DNA from: Pleurocapsa sp. MO_226.B13
GTDB taxonomy: Bacteria; Cyanobacteriota; Cyanobacteriia; Cyanobacteriales; Xenococcaceae
Assembly: GCA_030064795.1 (NCBI GenBank)
Contig: JASJEI010000160.1
Coordinates: forward strand, 1 to 14,418
Direction of reading: 5' to 3'
DNA: 14,418 bases
How positions within the stretch are numbered: the first letter of the stretch is position 1; the number at the start of each line of letters is the position of its first letter. This document shows, in pieces, positions 1 through 6,738 of this stretch. The translations under genes were made by a program, and so were the position numbers. The notes beneath the pieces were generated by a model. The model did no database searches and was not told the origin of the DNA. It saw nothing but the letters and a program-made list of their open reading frames with translations.

Positions 1-181
1 GGAAGGTTTCTCTGAAATCTTTGCAAATTAAGGACTCTAGAGATCGAACATAAGTACTGTTTTAACAGAATTACGTTGTTTCAGCCATGCTTAAGAATGC
101 TAACCCTCCAAGTCGTGTAAATAATTGCTCTAAAAATATTAAGATAATTGCAATACAGATCTAAAACTGGATAAATAAGTA

Positions 182-1006
182 ATGGATAATCAATTGTTGT
201 GGCATGGTTTCTATCAAGAAATCGACCGACCAGACGAGCAAATCGATTTAGCCAAGGCATCTCTGCATTATGCTCAAGCAGAATATCCCACTCTTGATAT
301 CCAAAAGTATTTAGATATTTTAGAGGCGATCGCTACTGAGGTAAAATCTCAACTATCTGGAGCAACCTATCCTCTCAAAGTTATTAAAGCGATTAATTTT
401 GAACTTTTTGACGGTATGGGGTTTCAAGGCAATACTGAAAACTATTACGCTCCCGAAAATAGTTTTTTAAATCAGGTAATCGAACGTCGAGTAGGTATCC
501 CCATAACTTTATCCGTAATTTATTTAGCAGTAGCAAAACGGCTCGATTTTCCCATGGTTGGGATCGGAATGCCAGGACATTTTTTAATTCGTCCCCATTT
601 TGAAGATGCAGGTATTTATATCGATGCCTTTAACCAAGGAGAAATTTTGTTTGAACAAGATTGCCAGAGAAAATTAAGCCAGATTTATCAACAGCCTGTC
701 GAACTCAACCCAGATTGGCTTACTCCAGTAAGCAACAGACAGATACTTGCCAGAATGCTCAATAATCTCAAATTTATCTATCTACACAAGCGAGAAACAA
801 CTAGAGCCCTGGCGACAATGAGTGGTATCATCAAACTATTTCCTAATAATGCTCCCGAAATACGCGATCGCGGTTTACTCTACTACCAAATGAATCGTTG
901 GCAAGAAGCAGCAGTAGACTTAGAATATTTTCTCAAAATTGCTCCCGATAGTGATGATGCCAATACAATTCAGTTACTGTTGAAAAAGATCGCTCAGCTA
1001 TCTTAA
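182..1006 (+). CDS. SirB1 family transglutaminase-like protein with TPR tail
   Basis: A 274-residue protein of the SirB1/YchA type. The N-terminal two thirds is the transglutaminase-like SirB1 domain. It contains GIPITLS starting at residue 105, GMPGHFLIR with His133, and YIDAF with Asp148. The position where a true transglutaminase has its nucleophilic Cys lies in the ITLS stretch and has no Cys, as is usual for this family, so catalysis is doubtful. Residues of about 190-265 form helical TPR-like repeats (FPNNAPEIRDRG, YYQMNRWQEAAVDLEYFLK). The length is normal for SirB1 proteins. The cellular role is not established; a cytoplasmic scaffold or regulator is an inference. The ATG at 182 is the first in frame and has no clear Shine-Dalgarno. 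No neighbour suggests an operon. Confidence 0.9.
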   Translation: MDNQLLWHGFYQEIDRPDEQIDLAKASLHYAQAEYPTLDIQKYLDILEAIATEVKSQLSGATYPLKVIKAINFELFDGMGFQGNTENYYAPENSFLNQVIERRVGIPITLSVIYLAVAKRLDFPMVGIGMPGHFLIRPHFEDAGIYIDAFNQGEILFEQDCQRKLSQIYQQPVELNPDWLTPVSNRQILARMLNNLKFIYLHKRETTRALATMSGIIKLFPNNAPEIRDRGLLYYQMNRWQEAAVDLEYFLKIAPDSDDANTIQLLLKKIAQLS

Positions 1007-1311
1007 ATTTCATTAAGGTACTGCTTAAATTATGTTATTTCCGAAACAGCCAAATTTCCCCTGATAGCCTGTAGACAAAAGGCAAGTAGGTAGATTACAC
1101 CTGTCCGTAATGATTAGAATCGCGATCGGTCGGGTACCCTAAAGGACTAGCTCCGCGTCGCGCGCCAGCGTAATCGCCACCATGACCATAAAAATCCCCT
1201 GAATTAAATAGATTCAGGGGAGTATTGGACTTCTTACAGAAATAAATTAATTCAGAAAATCGTAATTGAGAGAGTTTTCACTTCTCAATTCCAATAAGCT
1301 CTGGCTTCGTC
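1007..1311. other. Intergenic region with a short GC-rich patch
   Basis: No convincing gene is visible here. The stretch of about 1120-1175 is much richer in G+C than its surroundings. It contains the palindrome gggtaccc and a CG-dense run (ctccgcgtcgcgcgcc). This resembles interspersed repeat debris common between cyanobacterial genes, but only one copy lies in this window. The right part carries the minus-strand terminator listed separately. Confidence 0.4.
1186..1221 (-). terminator. Intrinsic terminator of the small membrane protein gene
   Basis: A perfect 10-bp stem, tcccctgaat (1195-1204) with attcagggga (1212-1221), encloses the 7-nt loop taaatag. Read on the minus strand, the stem is followed directly by TTTTTATGG, a U-tract. 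It lies about 90 bp past the stop codon of the minus-strand gene at 1312-1692. There is no T-run on the plus strand, so it is directional. Confidence 0.75.
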
Positions 1312-1692
1312 TCAACTGTTAAATTTTAAGTCACAGGTTAGAGGACAAGAAGCATAAATAGGTGTATTAGCCACATCATTTTGTCCGTGTAGCCAACTTA
1401 ACCAACTTACCTCTTCTGGGTAAATGCCTTTAAAGGAAAGAATTGCAGCACCGAATAAAACTATGGCAAGGTTCAAAGCAAAAATACTTCCAGTGACCAC
1501 TAGTACTGCGCTGGCAGGAATAACTGTTTGTAAAATTATTGTAGCTAAAATACCAATCGTAACTATCAAAACTCCTACAGGAAAACCTACTACTAGTAAG
1601 CACACTGTGAGAGTAAAACTCCAAATTAAAAAGCTCTTGATCGAGTCAAAGTAACTATGCTTTTGTACTAATTCCATTATTCTAAGGCTCAT
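1312..1692 (-). CDS. Small hydrophobic membrane protein, function unknown
   Basis: About 126 residues from the ATG at 1692. A second ATG at 1677 (MELVQKHSYFDS) is an alternative start. The frame also opens further upstream with TTG codons, which I did not use. After a short polar N-terminus comes an almost unbroken hydrophobic stretch of about 65 residues (from SFLIWSFTLTVCLL to FGAAILSF), enough for two or three membrane passes, with prolines in GFPVG and VIPAS. The polar C-terminus is about 35 residues long, contains YPEEVSWLSWLHG and has two Cys (CPLTC). The gene stands alone on the minus strand and has its own intrinsic terminator, which supports it being real. I do not recognise the family. 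An inner or thylakoid membrane location is inferred from hydrophobicity only. Confidence 0.65.
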   Translation of the reverse strand: MSLRIMELVQKHSYFDSIKSFLIWSFTLTVCLLVVGFPVGVLIVTIGILATIILQTVIPASAVLVVTGSIFALNLAIVLFGAAILSFKGIYPEEVSWLSWLHGQNDVANTPIYASCPLTCDLKFNS

Positions 1693-2042
1693 TAACAACA
1701 ACAACTAAAAAAAGATATTTTTGAGCGAGATTTGCTCTTTTTTATCGTTATGATTCAGTATAAGAAACCCTAATCAATAAAATACATTTTTTAAATATAA
1801 TTTTACATTTGCTTTAGATCGATAAATATTCTGGATATTCTGGAGGTCAAGTTCGTTCGCGATAATCAACGATCCCCATTGTGTTAAAGGCTTTTTATCT
1901 CGTTTATGCTCCAAAATAAATATTTCTCAAATTATCGGGGATACTTTGATCTGTCAAATATTTAACTTCTTTGGTATTTTTGGGTATTAATACTTATACA
2001 ACTAGTAAACTATGTTCTTGCCAATAAATCTTGAATTGTTAA

Positions 2043-2075
2043 TTTAGTTAAACAAAAAGCTTTTTGTCAGCTAAA
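2043..2075. repeat. Palindrome with imperfect extended arms
   Basis: The 16-bp sequence acaaaaagctttttgt (2052-2067) is perfectly self-complementary. It is flanked by tttag (2043-2047) and ctaaa (2071-2075), which also pair. Neither strand shows a following T-run. It could be a protein-binding site or chance in AT-rich DNA. Confidence 0.35.
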
Positions 2076-2177
2076 ACAAATGTATTAAAAAATAGTCAGA
2101 CTACCTGAAGTAATTATGAAATAAAATTGGTTACTAAATAGTTATGTCTGAAAAATATGACATAAACAGATGAAAAA

Positions 2178-2220
2178 GTCAGAGATTACTGAGGAACTTG
2201 TTTCCTCAGTAATCTCTGAC
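2178..2220. repeat. Perfect 19-bp inverted repeat upstream of pilT
   Basis: The left arm gtcagagattactgaggaa (2178-2196) and the right arm ttcctcagtaatctctgac (2202-2220) are exact reverse complements around the 5-nt loop cttgt. On the minus strand the stem is followed by TTTTTCATCT, so it could terminate a minus-strand transcript that begins in or upstream of the pilT leader. On the plus strand no T-run follows, and it would form a stable hairpin about 130 bp before the pilT start if it is transcribed. No minus-strand gene is visible that would need a terminator here. Confidence 0.6.
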
Positions 2221-2275
2221 CGTTGGTGAATAATGCTGCCAAATACTAATAATTGAAGCCACAAACGGAGATAGT

Positions 2276-2296
2276 AGCTTGATATAAAATCAAGCT
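2276..2296 (+). promoter_or_regulatory. Small hairpin over a TATAAA box before pilT
   Basis: agcttgat (2276-2283) and atcaagct (2289-2296) pair perfectly around the loop ataaa. The loop and arm together contain TATAAA, a possible -10 element about 60 bp before the pilT start codon. No good -35 box is evident. It could be an operator around the promoter or a 5'-UTR hairpin; the role is inferred. Confidence 0.3.
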
Positions 2297-2348
2297 GATT
2301 GGGCATACTAAGGCTAGAAAAGATTAGCTTTAAAACAATTATCAAACA

Positions 2349-3584
2349 ATGAATCAAAGAACAGGTTCGCAGCCGTTACCCCCTCCTCCTCCGTCAACTT
2401 TGGGAAGGACTAACAACAATGCTGCTGCTGCTAAAAAATCAAAAATACAAGATTCAAACCCTAAAAAACCAGTAGATATTGCTCCAGCTCAGGTAAAATC
2501 CAATCGTCCCAAGCGTTCTTCTGGTCAACCTTCTTTAGAATATATTATCAAAAAAGCTTACGAACAAGGATATTCTGATATTCATTTAGGAGTAGAGGAA
2601 GTACCGCGAATGCGCGATCGCGGTGAAATGGCGTTAACCGAGTATCCCAAAACCGACCACAATACCTTTATGAGTTGGATACACGAAGTGTTAACCGAAG
2701 AAGAGGTTGCCAAATTTGAACGAGAATTAGAATTTGATGGGGCGACTCAATACGATTTTGCTAGGGTCAGGATTAATATTTTTGATACCTTACGTGGGCC
2801 TGCGTTGGTGATGCGCTTAATTCCCCTCAAGATTTTAACCATGGAACAGTTGGGTTTACCGCCTGTATTCCAAGATATATCCGATGCCCATAAAGGATTG
2901 ATTCTGGTAACAGGCCCTACGGGTTCGGGTAAATCGACTACGATGGCTGCAATGATCGACTATATCAATAAAGAACACGCCAAACACATTATTACCATCG
3001 AAGATCCAATTGAATTTGTCCACAACAGTAAACGCTCGCTAATCAAACAACGAGAAGTTGGAATTAATACTCGCAAATTTGATAATGCACTCAAGGCAGC
3101 GTTGCGGGAAGACCCCGATATCATTCTGGTAGGGGAGATGCGCGATCGCGAAACCGTCAATACTGCCCTTAAGGCAGCACAAACTGGTCACTTAGTCATG
3201 GGAACATTACATACCAACAGTGCTGTCAAAACTATTGAAAGAATTTTGACTCTCTATAGTGCTGAAGAACAAGATGCGATGAGAATTGCTCTTGCGGAGT
3301 CTTTGGTAGCTGTAATTTCTCAGGGATTATGTCGTACCACTGACGGTAAAAGGGCTGCATATCACGACATCATGGTTAATACCGAAACCGTTAGAGACTA
3401 TATCAAACAGGGCAAATACGAAGAAATTCACAATTTGATGCAGAATGGAGAATTCGACGGCATGATTACTACCAACCAGGCGTTGTTTAGTCTCTATGAA
3501 GAAGGTAGAATTACTGAAGAAACGGCTTTAGAAATGTCTCCTACTGCTAACGAGATGGCAATGATGTTAAGGGGTAGGATCTAA
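2349..3584 (+). CDS. pilT: Type IV pilus retraction ATPase, PilT family (PilT2-like)
   Basis: A 411-residue hexameric secretion-type ATPase that powers pilus retraction at the inner face of the cytoplasmic membrane. Walker A is GPTGSGKST at 189-197. The Walker B region is EDPDIILVGEMRD at 254-266, and the His box is GHLVMGTLHTNS at 280-291. The N-terminal PAS-like domain begins near residue 60 (PSLEYIIKKAYEQGYSDIHLG). Before it comes a disordered Pro/Asn/Lys-rich extension of about 60 residues with a run of five prolines (PLPPPPPST), absent from compact PilT1 proteins. This and the YSDIHLGVEEVPRMRDRGEM start suggest the cyanobacterial PilT2 lineage, which I recall as affecting phototaxis; that assignment is from memory. 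No other pilus gene is in the window, so it is solitary. The ATG at 2349 has no clear ribosome-binding site. Confidence 0.93.
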   Translation: MNQRTGSQPLPPPPPSTLGRTNNNAAAAKKSKIQDSNPKKPVDIAPAQVKSNRPKRSSGQPSLEYIIKKAYEQGYSDIHLGVEEVPRMRDRGEMALTEYPKTDHNTFMSWIHEVLTEEEVAKFERELEFDGATQYDFARVRINIFDTLRGPALVMRLIPLKILTMEQLGLPPVFQDISDAHKGLILVTGPTGSGKSTTMAAMIDYINKEHAKHIITIEDPIEFVHNSKRSLIKQREVGINTRKFDNALKAALREDPDIILVGEMRDRETVNTALKAAQTGHLVMGTLHTNSAVKTIERILTLYSAEEQDAMRIALAESLVAVISQGLCRTTDGKRAAYHDIMVNTETVRDYIKQGKYEEIHNLMQNGEFDGMITTNQALFSLYEEGRITEETALEMSPTANEMAMMLRGRI

Positions 3585-3726
3585 ACTCAAACATCGATCG
3601 TCGAGAATAAAACTCTGGTTGGCTTCTCGGAGCATTTGCCAAAAGTTTTGCTATTACCTAAAGCTCTCTGGCTAATTTTACTGCGGGAGAATCTGGTCGC
3701 ACAAAAGTAATGGTCGTCTTGTACAT
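3567..3726 (-). pseudogene. Possible decayed short gene between pilT and the KaiB-like gene
   Basis: On the minus strand an ATG at 3726 is preceded by AAGGAG at 4-bp spacing, the best Shine-Dalgarno in this part of the window. It reads MYKTTITFVRPDSPAVKLAREL and then meets TAG. A few codons later another frame continues coding-like text, NFWQMLREANQSFILDD, and ends at a stop inside the 3' end of pilT. A TGG-to-TAG change plus a small deletion in the A-rich run at about 3642-3650 would restore one protein of roughly 50 residues. I do not recognise it. Alternatives are a genuine 22-residue peptide or chance. The remaining intergenic DNA up to 3818 shows nothing else. Confidence 0.35.
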
Positions 3727-3818
3727 CGATCTCCTTGTACTAAAGTAAATAAAGAGTGACAGATAATCAGTTTTAAACCTTTTGTTTAAATTGATAAGTA
3801 AAAAATAATAGACGATCG

Positions 3819-4592
3819 ATGACCAATGTTTTACCTCATATTTTCAAAGCTATCGCCTTATTTACCCCAGGGGGGGATCTGATTTATGGCATAGACCCCA
3901 AAAAACAGACTCAGTGGCATCGCGATTTATGTCATGGCTTACAACAAATGTGGCATCTAGCCGATTCTCCCCATTTTCTAGTACCTGGATATACTGCCAC
4001 TGTTGAACGCTGGTTCAATCCTCAAACCCAACAGATAGAGATTATTGCGGAAGCTCACCCACCCGTAGAACAGTATATTCCGTTACTACAAGTCTTGTTC
4101 AATCTGGAAAGTACGGTTAAATGGCATATTGCACCTTGGCAAGAAGAACACTGTAATCGTGCTGTAATTGAAACTTATAAACCCCATTTTCCTGAACTTT
4201 GGGAACAACGGGATTTAATGATCCGCCTCGATCCAAATCATTCTGAAGTACTAACTCCAGAAATAGGTAATCTGGGGATGTCTAGTTCTTCCGATCCTAA
4301 TACTGCAATTTCTGCCGATAATAATGCTGGCTATATTCTACGCCTATTTATTTCTGGCGATCGCGCTAATGCAGAAAGTATCTTAAGTAGTATACATCAG
4401 CTATTAGAACGAGATCTGGGCAGTCCTTATACCCTCAAGGTAATAGATATTAGCAAAAATCCTCAACAAGCTGAAATTCATCAAATCCCAGTAACTCCAA
4501 CTTTGATTAAAGTAGCTCCCAAACCGACACGGCGTATAGTAGGACAGTTTGATGATCTTCAACGTATTTTACGCATTATTACTAGTTTTTAA
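3819..4592 (+). CDS. KaiB-domain (circadian clock KaiB family) protein
   Basis: A 257-residue protein. The C-terminal part, from about residue 171, looks like the thioredoxin-fold KaiB/SasA-sensor domain: YILRLFISGDRANAES, then LERDLGSPYTLKVIDISKNP, then IPVTPTLIKVAPKPTRRIVG. This matches the pattern of SasA's N-terminal sensor (ID+V...P....ATPALVKI.P.P), but no histidine kinase follows. The N-terminal 130 residues (from HIFKAIALFTPGGDLIYGID to PELWEQRDLM) are a separate domain I do not recognise. A variable Ser/Asp/Asn linker lies between them. It is longer than KaiB (about 100 aa), so it is not the clock KaiB itself. It could bind KaiC or another clock partner, but that is inference. miaA follows 13 bp downstream on the same strand, suggesting cotranscription. 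Confidence 0.75.
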   Translation: MTNVLPHIFKAIALFTPGGDLIYGIDPKKQTQWHRDLCHGLQQMWHLADSPHFLVPGYTATVERWFNPQTQQIEIIAEAHPPVEQYIPLLQVLFNLESTVKWHIAPWQEEHCNRAVIETYKPHFPELWEQRDLMIRLDPNHSEVLTPEIGNLGMSSSSDPNTAISADNNAGYILRLFISGDRANAESILSSIHQLLERDLGSPYTLKVIDISKNPQQAEIHQIPVTPTLIKVAPKPTRRIVGQFDDLQRILRIITSF

Positions 4593-4605
4593 AATTACCA
4601 AGCAT

Positions 4606-5517
4606 ATGTTGATTGTTATCTGTGGTGCAACTGCAAGTGGTAAATCTGGGCTGGCTCTAGAGATAGCTCGCCGTTTGAATTCGGCGATCGTCAGTGCAGA
4701 TTCTCGACAAATATATCGCGAGTTCGATATTGGTACGGCAAAACCAACCAAAGAAGAACAACAGTTAGTTCCCCATTACCAAATTGATATCTGCAAACCG
4801 ACAGAGGTATTGACTCTAGCAGAGTATCAACAGCAAACCCAAACAATAATTGACGCTCGCCATAAAACCAACAATTTGCCTTTATTGGTGGGAGGGACGG
4901 GACTGTATTTAGACTCTATTACCAAAGGCTTGAAAATTCCCAGGGTGTCTCCCCAACCAGAATTGCGATCGCAACTATCGGCAATCGGACAAGTTCAGGC
5001 TCATGCTTGGTTATGGCAAGTCGATCCCAGAGCAGCCCAAAAAATACATTTCAACGACCAATTTAGAACGCTTAGAGCCTTAGAAGTATTTTATGTCACG
5101 GGTATTCCGATCTCAGAACAACAAGGAGAAAATCCACCCCCTTACCCAATCTTACAAATTGGCTTGGATTGTGAGGTATCCGCATTAGATAAACGCATTG
5201 CCACTCGTACTCATCAGATGATCGAGGGCGGTTTAGTTAAGGAAGTAGAATATCTCTGTGATAAATACGGTCGAGACTTACCATTATTAAATACCCTAGG
5301 TTATGCTGAAATCAAACAGTACCTGGCTGGTGAGATTGATTTAGAATGGGCGATCGCCCAAATTATTACCCATACCCGTCAGTTTGCCAAACGACAACGT
5401 ACTTGGTTTAGAAAGAATAAACGGATTAATTGGTTTGATAGTAACAGTGTCAATTTAGTAGAACAAGTTTGGCAAAAAATACAATTGATTGAGACCAAAT
5501 CTCAAGAAGATAAATAA
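4606..5517 (+). CDS. miaA: tRNA dimethylallyltransferase (MiaA)
   Basis: A 303-residue enzyme that transfers a dimethylallyl group to N6 of A37 in tRNAs reading UNN codons, in the cytoplasm. The P-loop GATASGKS is at residues 7-14, the DSRQ motif (Asp32-Gln35, in SADSRQIYREFDIGTAKPT) binds substrate, and GGTGLYLDSITKG is the third family signature. The C-terminus has FAKRQRTWFRKN, also typical. The ATG at 4606 was chosen because it places the P-loop at the usual distance from the N-terminus. An in-frame ATG at 4549 would add 19 hydrophobic residues and overlap the upstream gene. It lies 13 bp after the KaiB-domain gene and probably shares its transcript. Full length, no defects seen. Confidence 0.96.
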   Translation: MLIVICGATASGKSGLALEIARRLNSAIVSADSRQIYREFDIGTAKPTKEEQQLVPHYQIDICKPTEVLTLAEYQQQTQTIIDARHKTNNLPLLVGGTGLYLDSITKGLKIPRVSPQPELRSQLSAIGQVQAHAWLWQVDPRAAQKIHFNDQFRTLRALEVFYVTGIPISEQQGENPPPYPILQIGLDCEVSALDKRIATRTHQMIEGGLVKEVEYLCDKYGRDLPLLNTLGYAEIKQYLAGEIDLEWAIAQIITHTRQFAKRQRTWFRKNKRINWFDSNSVNLVEQVWQKIQLIETKSQEDK

Positions 5518-5575
5518 CTTAAACCGCTCGCCTATTACTGTGAATAATAACAGAAACGCTATATAAGCGATAACG

Positions 5576-5604
5576 AAGACAATTTAAATTAAGCGTGTTA
5601 TAAT
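5576..5604 (+). promoter_or_regulatory. Predicted sigma-70 promoter of the recombinase gene
   Basis: An extended -10 element, TGtTATAAT, lies at 5596-5604 with a perfect TATAAT. Seventeen bases upstream is aagaca, matching the GACA half of the -35 consensus. Transcription would start near 5611. The ribosome-binding site gggaga follows at 5621-5626, just before the ATG at 5629. This gives the recombinase its own promoter, separate from miaA. Confidence 0.55.
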
Positions 5605-5628
5605 CATGCCAAATCAGGTTGGGAGATA

Positions 5629-6615
5629 ATGCTAGCTACTAATAATCCGCCACAAATTAGTAATCTAACTACCACCAGTCTACTAGTAGTATTTGCCGAG
5701 TTTCTAGATATCGACGTAAGTGCAGGGGATGCAGCAGAAGATACTCTCAAAACCTACACCCGTCAACTACAACAGTTTCTGCGTTGGTGCGATCGCCGTC
5801 AGTTAAATCCAGTCACGGTTACCAAAGAAGATATCAAAAAATACCGTCGTTGGGCGATCGAGCAAAAGAAATACAAACCAGCTACTATTGCTTTAAAACT
5901 CGCGGTAGTGCGTCGCTTTTATCAGGCTGCGGTAGAAAAGGGGTTGCTTTCAATCAATCCTGCTGCGGGAGTTAAGCCACCAAGGGAAAAATGCGATCCA
6001 GCCGAAAAGATCGCCTATTTAGAACAGCTAGAGGTAGAAATCCTACTAAATACCATAGCTGATGATGGCACGCTAAAATCTGCCAGAGATAGAGCGATGT
6101 TGGCAATTATGGCACTAGAAGGTACGAGGACAGTAGAATTACATCGCGCTAATATTTCTTGTTTAGTCAGACAGGGACAAAATCTGGGGATCAGAGTAGA
6201 AGGAAAAAGAAAGATTCGCGTTGTTCCCCTCACTCGGGATCTTGCTAAGATTTTGGTTGATTATTTGCATCTTCGGGAAACCAAAGGTGAAGTATTAAAG
6301 CCTACTAGACCACTATTTACCACAGTTGGAAATAATTCACGGGGAAACAGAATTTCTCGTCGGGGTATTAGAACGATCGTCGATAAGTATCTCAAGCAAG
6401 CTTCCCTTAAGCATACTCCTGGTAGAACCATTTCCGCTCACAGCCTCAGACACACCGCTGGTACATTAGCACTACGTTCGGGGGCTGACTTACGTCAGGT
6501 ACAAGATTTATTAGGACATAGCGATCCGCGCACTACCTCGATCTATGCTCACATAGGCGATCGCTGGGAAAACAATCCCGCACTAAAACTTAATATTAAT
6601 ATCCCTTCGATTTAG
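5629..6615 (+). CDS. Tyrosine recombinase / integrase (XerC/XerD-like)
   Basis: A 328-residue site-specific recombinase. The N-terminal core-binding (SAM-like) domain covers about residues 15-110 ([40 protein letters not shown]). The catalytic domain has the full set: Arg167 in EGTRTVEL, Lys193 in [12 protein letters not shown], His271 and Arg274 in [11 protein letters not shown], His297 in [10 protein letters not shown] and the nucleophile Tyr306 in IYAHIGD. It should therefore be active. The protein resembles chromosomal Xer-type enzymes in length but diverges from XerC/XerD in the first motif (GTRTVEL instead of a TGLR-type sequence), so I give no symbol. No phage or plasmid genes are adjacent, and I found no att-like repeat pair flanking it. 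The start is supported by gggaga 2 bp before the ATG and a good promoter. Confidence 0.88.
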   Translation: MLATNNPPQISNLTTTSLLVVFAEFLDIDVSAGDAAEDTLKTYTRQLQQFLRWCDRRQLNPVTVTKEDIKKYRRWAIEQKKYKPATIALKLAVVRRFYQAAVEKGLLSINPAAGVKPPREKCDPAEKIAYLEQLEVEILLNTIADDGTLKSARDRAMLAIMALEGTRTVELHRANISCLVRQGQNLGIRVEGKRKIRVVPLTRDLAKILVDYLHLRETKGEVLKPTRPLFTTVGNNSRGNRISRRGIRTIVDKYLKQASLKHTPGRTISAHSLRHTAGTLALRSGADLRQVQDLLGHSDPRTTSIYAHIGDRWENNPALKLNINIPSI

Positions 6616-6738
6616 CTAGAAGTTCATTCCATAACAGTTCTCAATGATCTTAGATGACTTTTAAGATTTTCTAAAGATTATGTTAACCAAATCGATTATG
6701 ATTAACCTTATCGGCATGATTTGAGGAAAGTCTGGGTA

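Larger units (their letters stand above)
1705..2348. other. Long AT-rich intergenic region with hairpins
   Basis: No convincing gene with a start codon is visible on either strand. A minus-strand frame at about 1780-1920 stays open for about 45 codons without an ATG and could be gene debris. The right half holds three inverted repeats, listed separately. The region must contain the promoter of pilT, and on the other strand that of the small membrane protein gene. Confidence 0.5.

Noticed and set aside
2..31. Possible tail of a preceding gene, EGFSEIFAN then TAA
   Set aside because: Nine codons at the window edge cannot be told from chance.
1424..1654. Plus-strand frame of 76 codons inside the small membrane protein gene
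   Set aside because: It is antisense to the better-supported minus-strand gene, which has a terminator; its Lys/Thr-rich composition is typical of an antisense shadow.
1780..1920. Minus-strand open stretch of about 45 codons without a start
   Set aside because: The opposite strand is also open there and nothing is recognisable, so it is only noted as possible debris.
2142..2357. Minus-strand frame of 71 codons before pilT
   Set aside because: It runs straight through the 19-bp inverted repeat and into pilT, has no ribosome-binding site, and its hydrophobicity follows from AT-rich DNA.
3721..3740. GTAC...GTAC pair as an NtcA-type site (GTA-N8-TAC)
   Set aside because: The spacing is wrong and it coincides with the start of the decayed minus-strand gene.
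4549..4605. Upstream in-frame start for miaA
   Set aside because: It adds 19 hydrophobic residues ahead of a normal MiaA N-terminus and would overlap the KaiB-like gene; the ATG at 4606 is the standard one.
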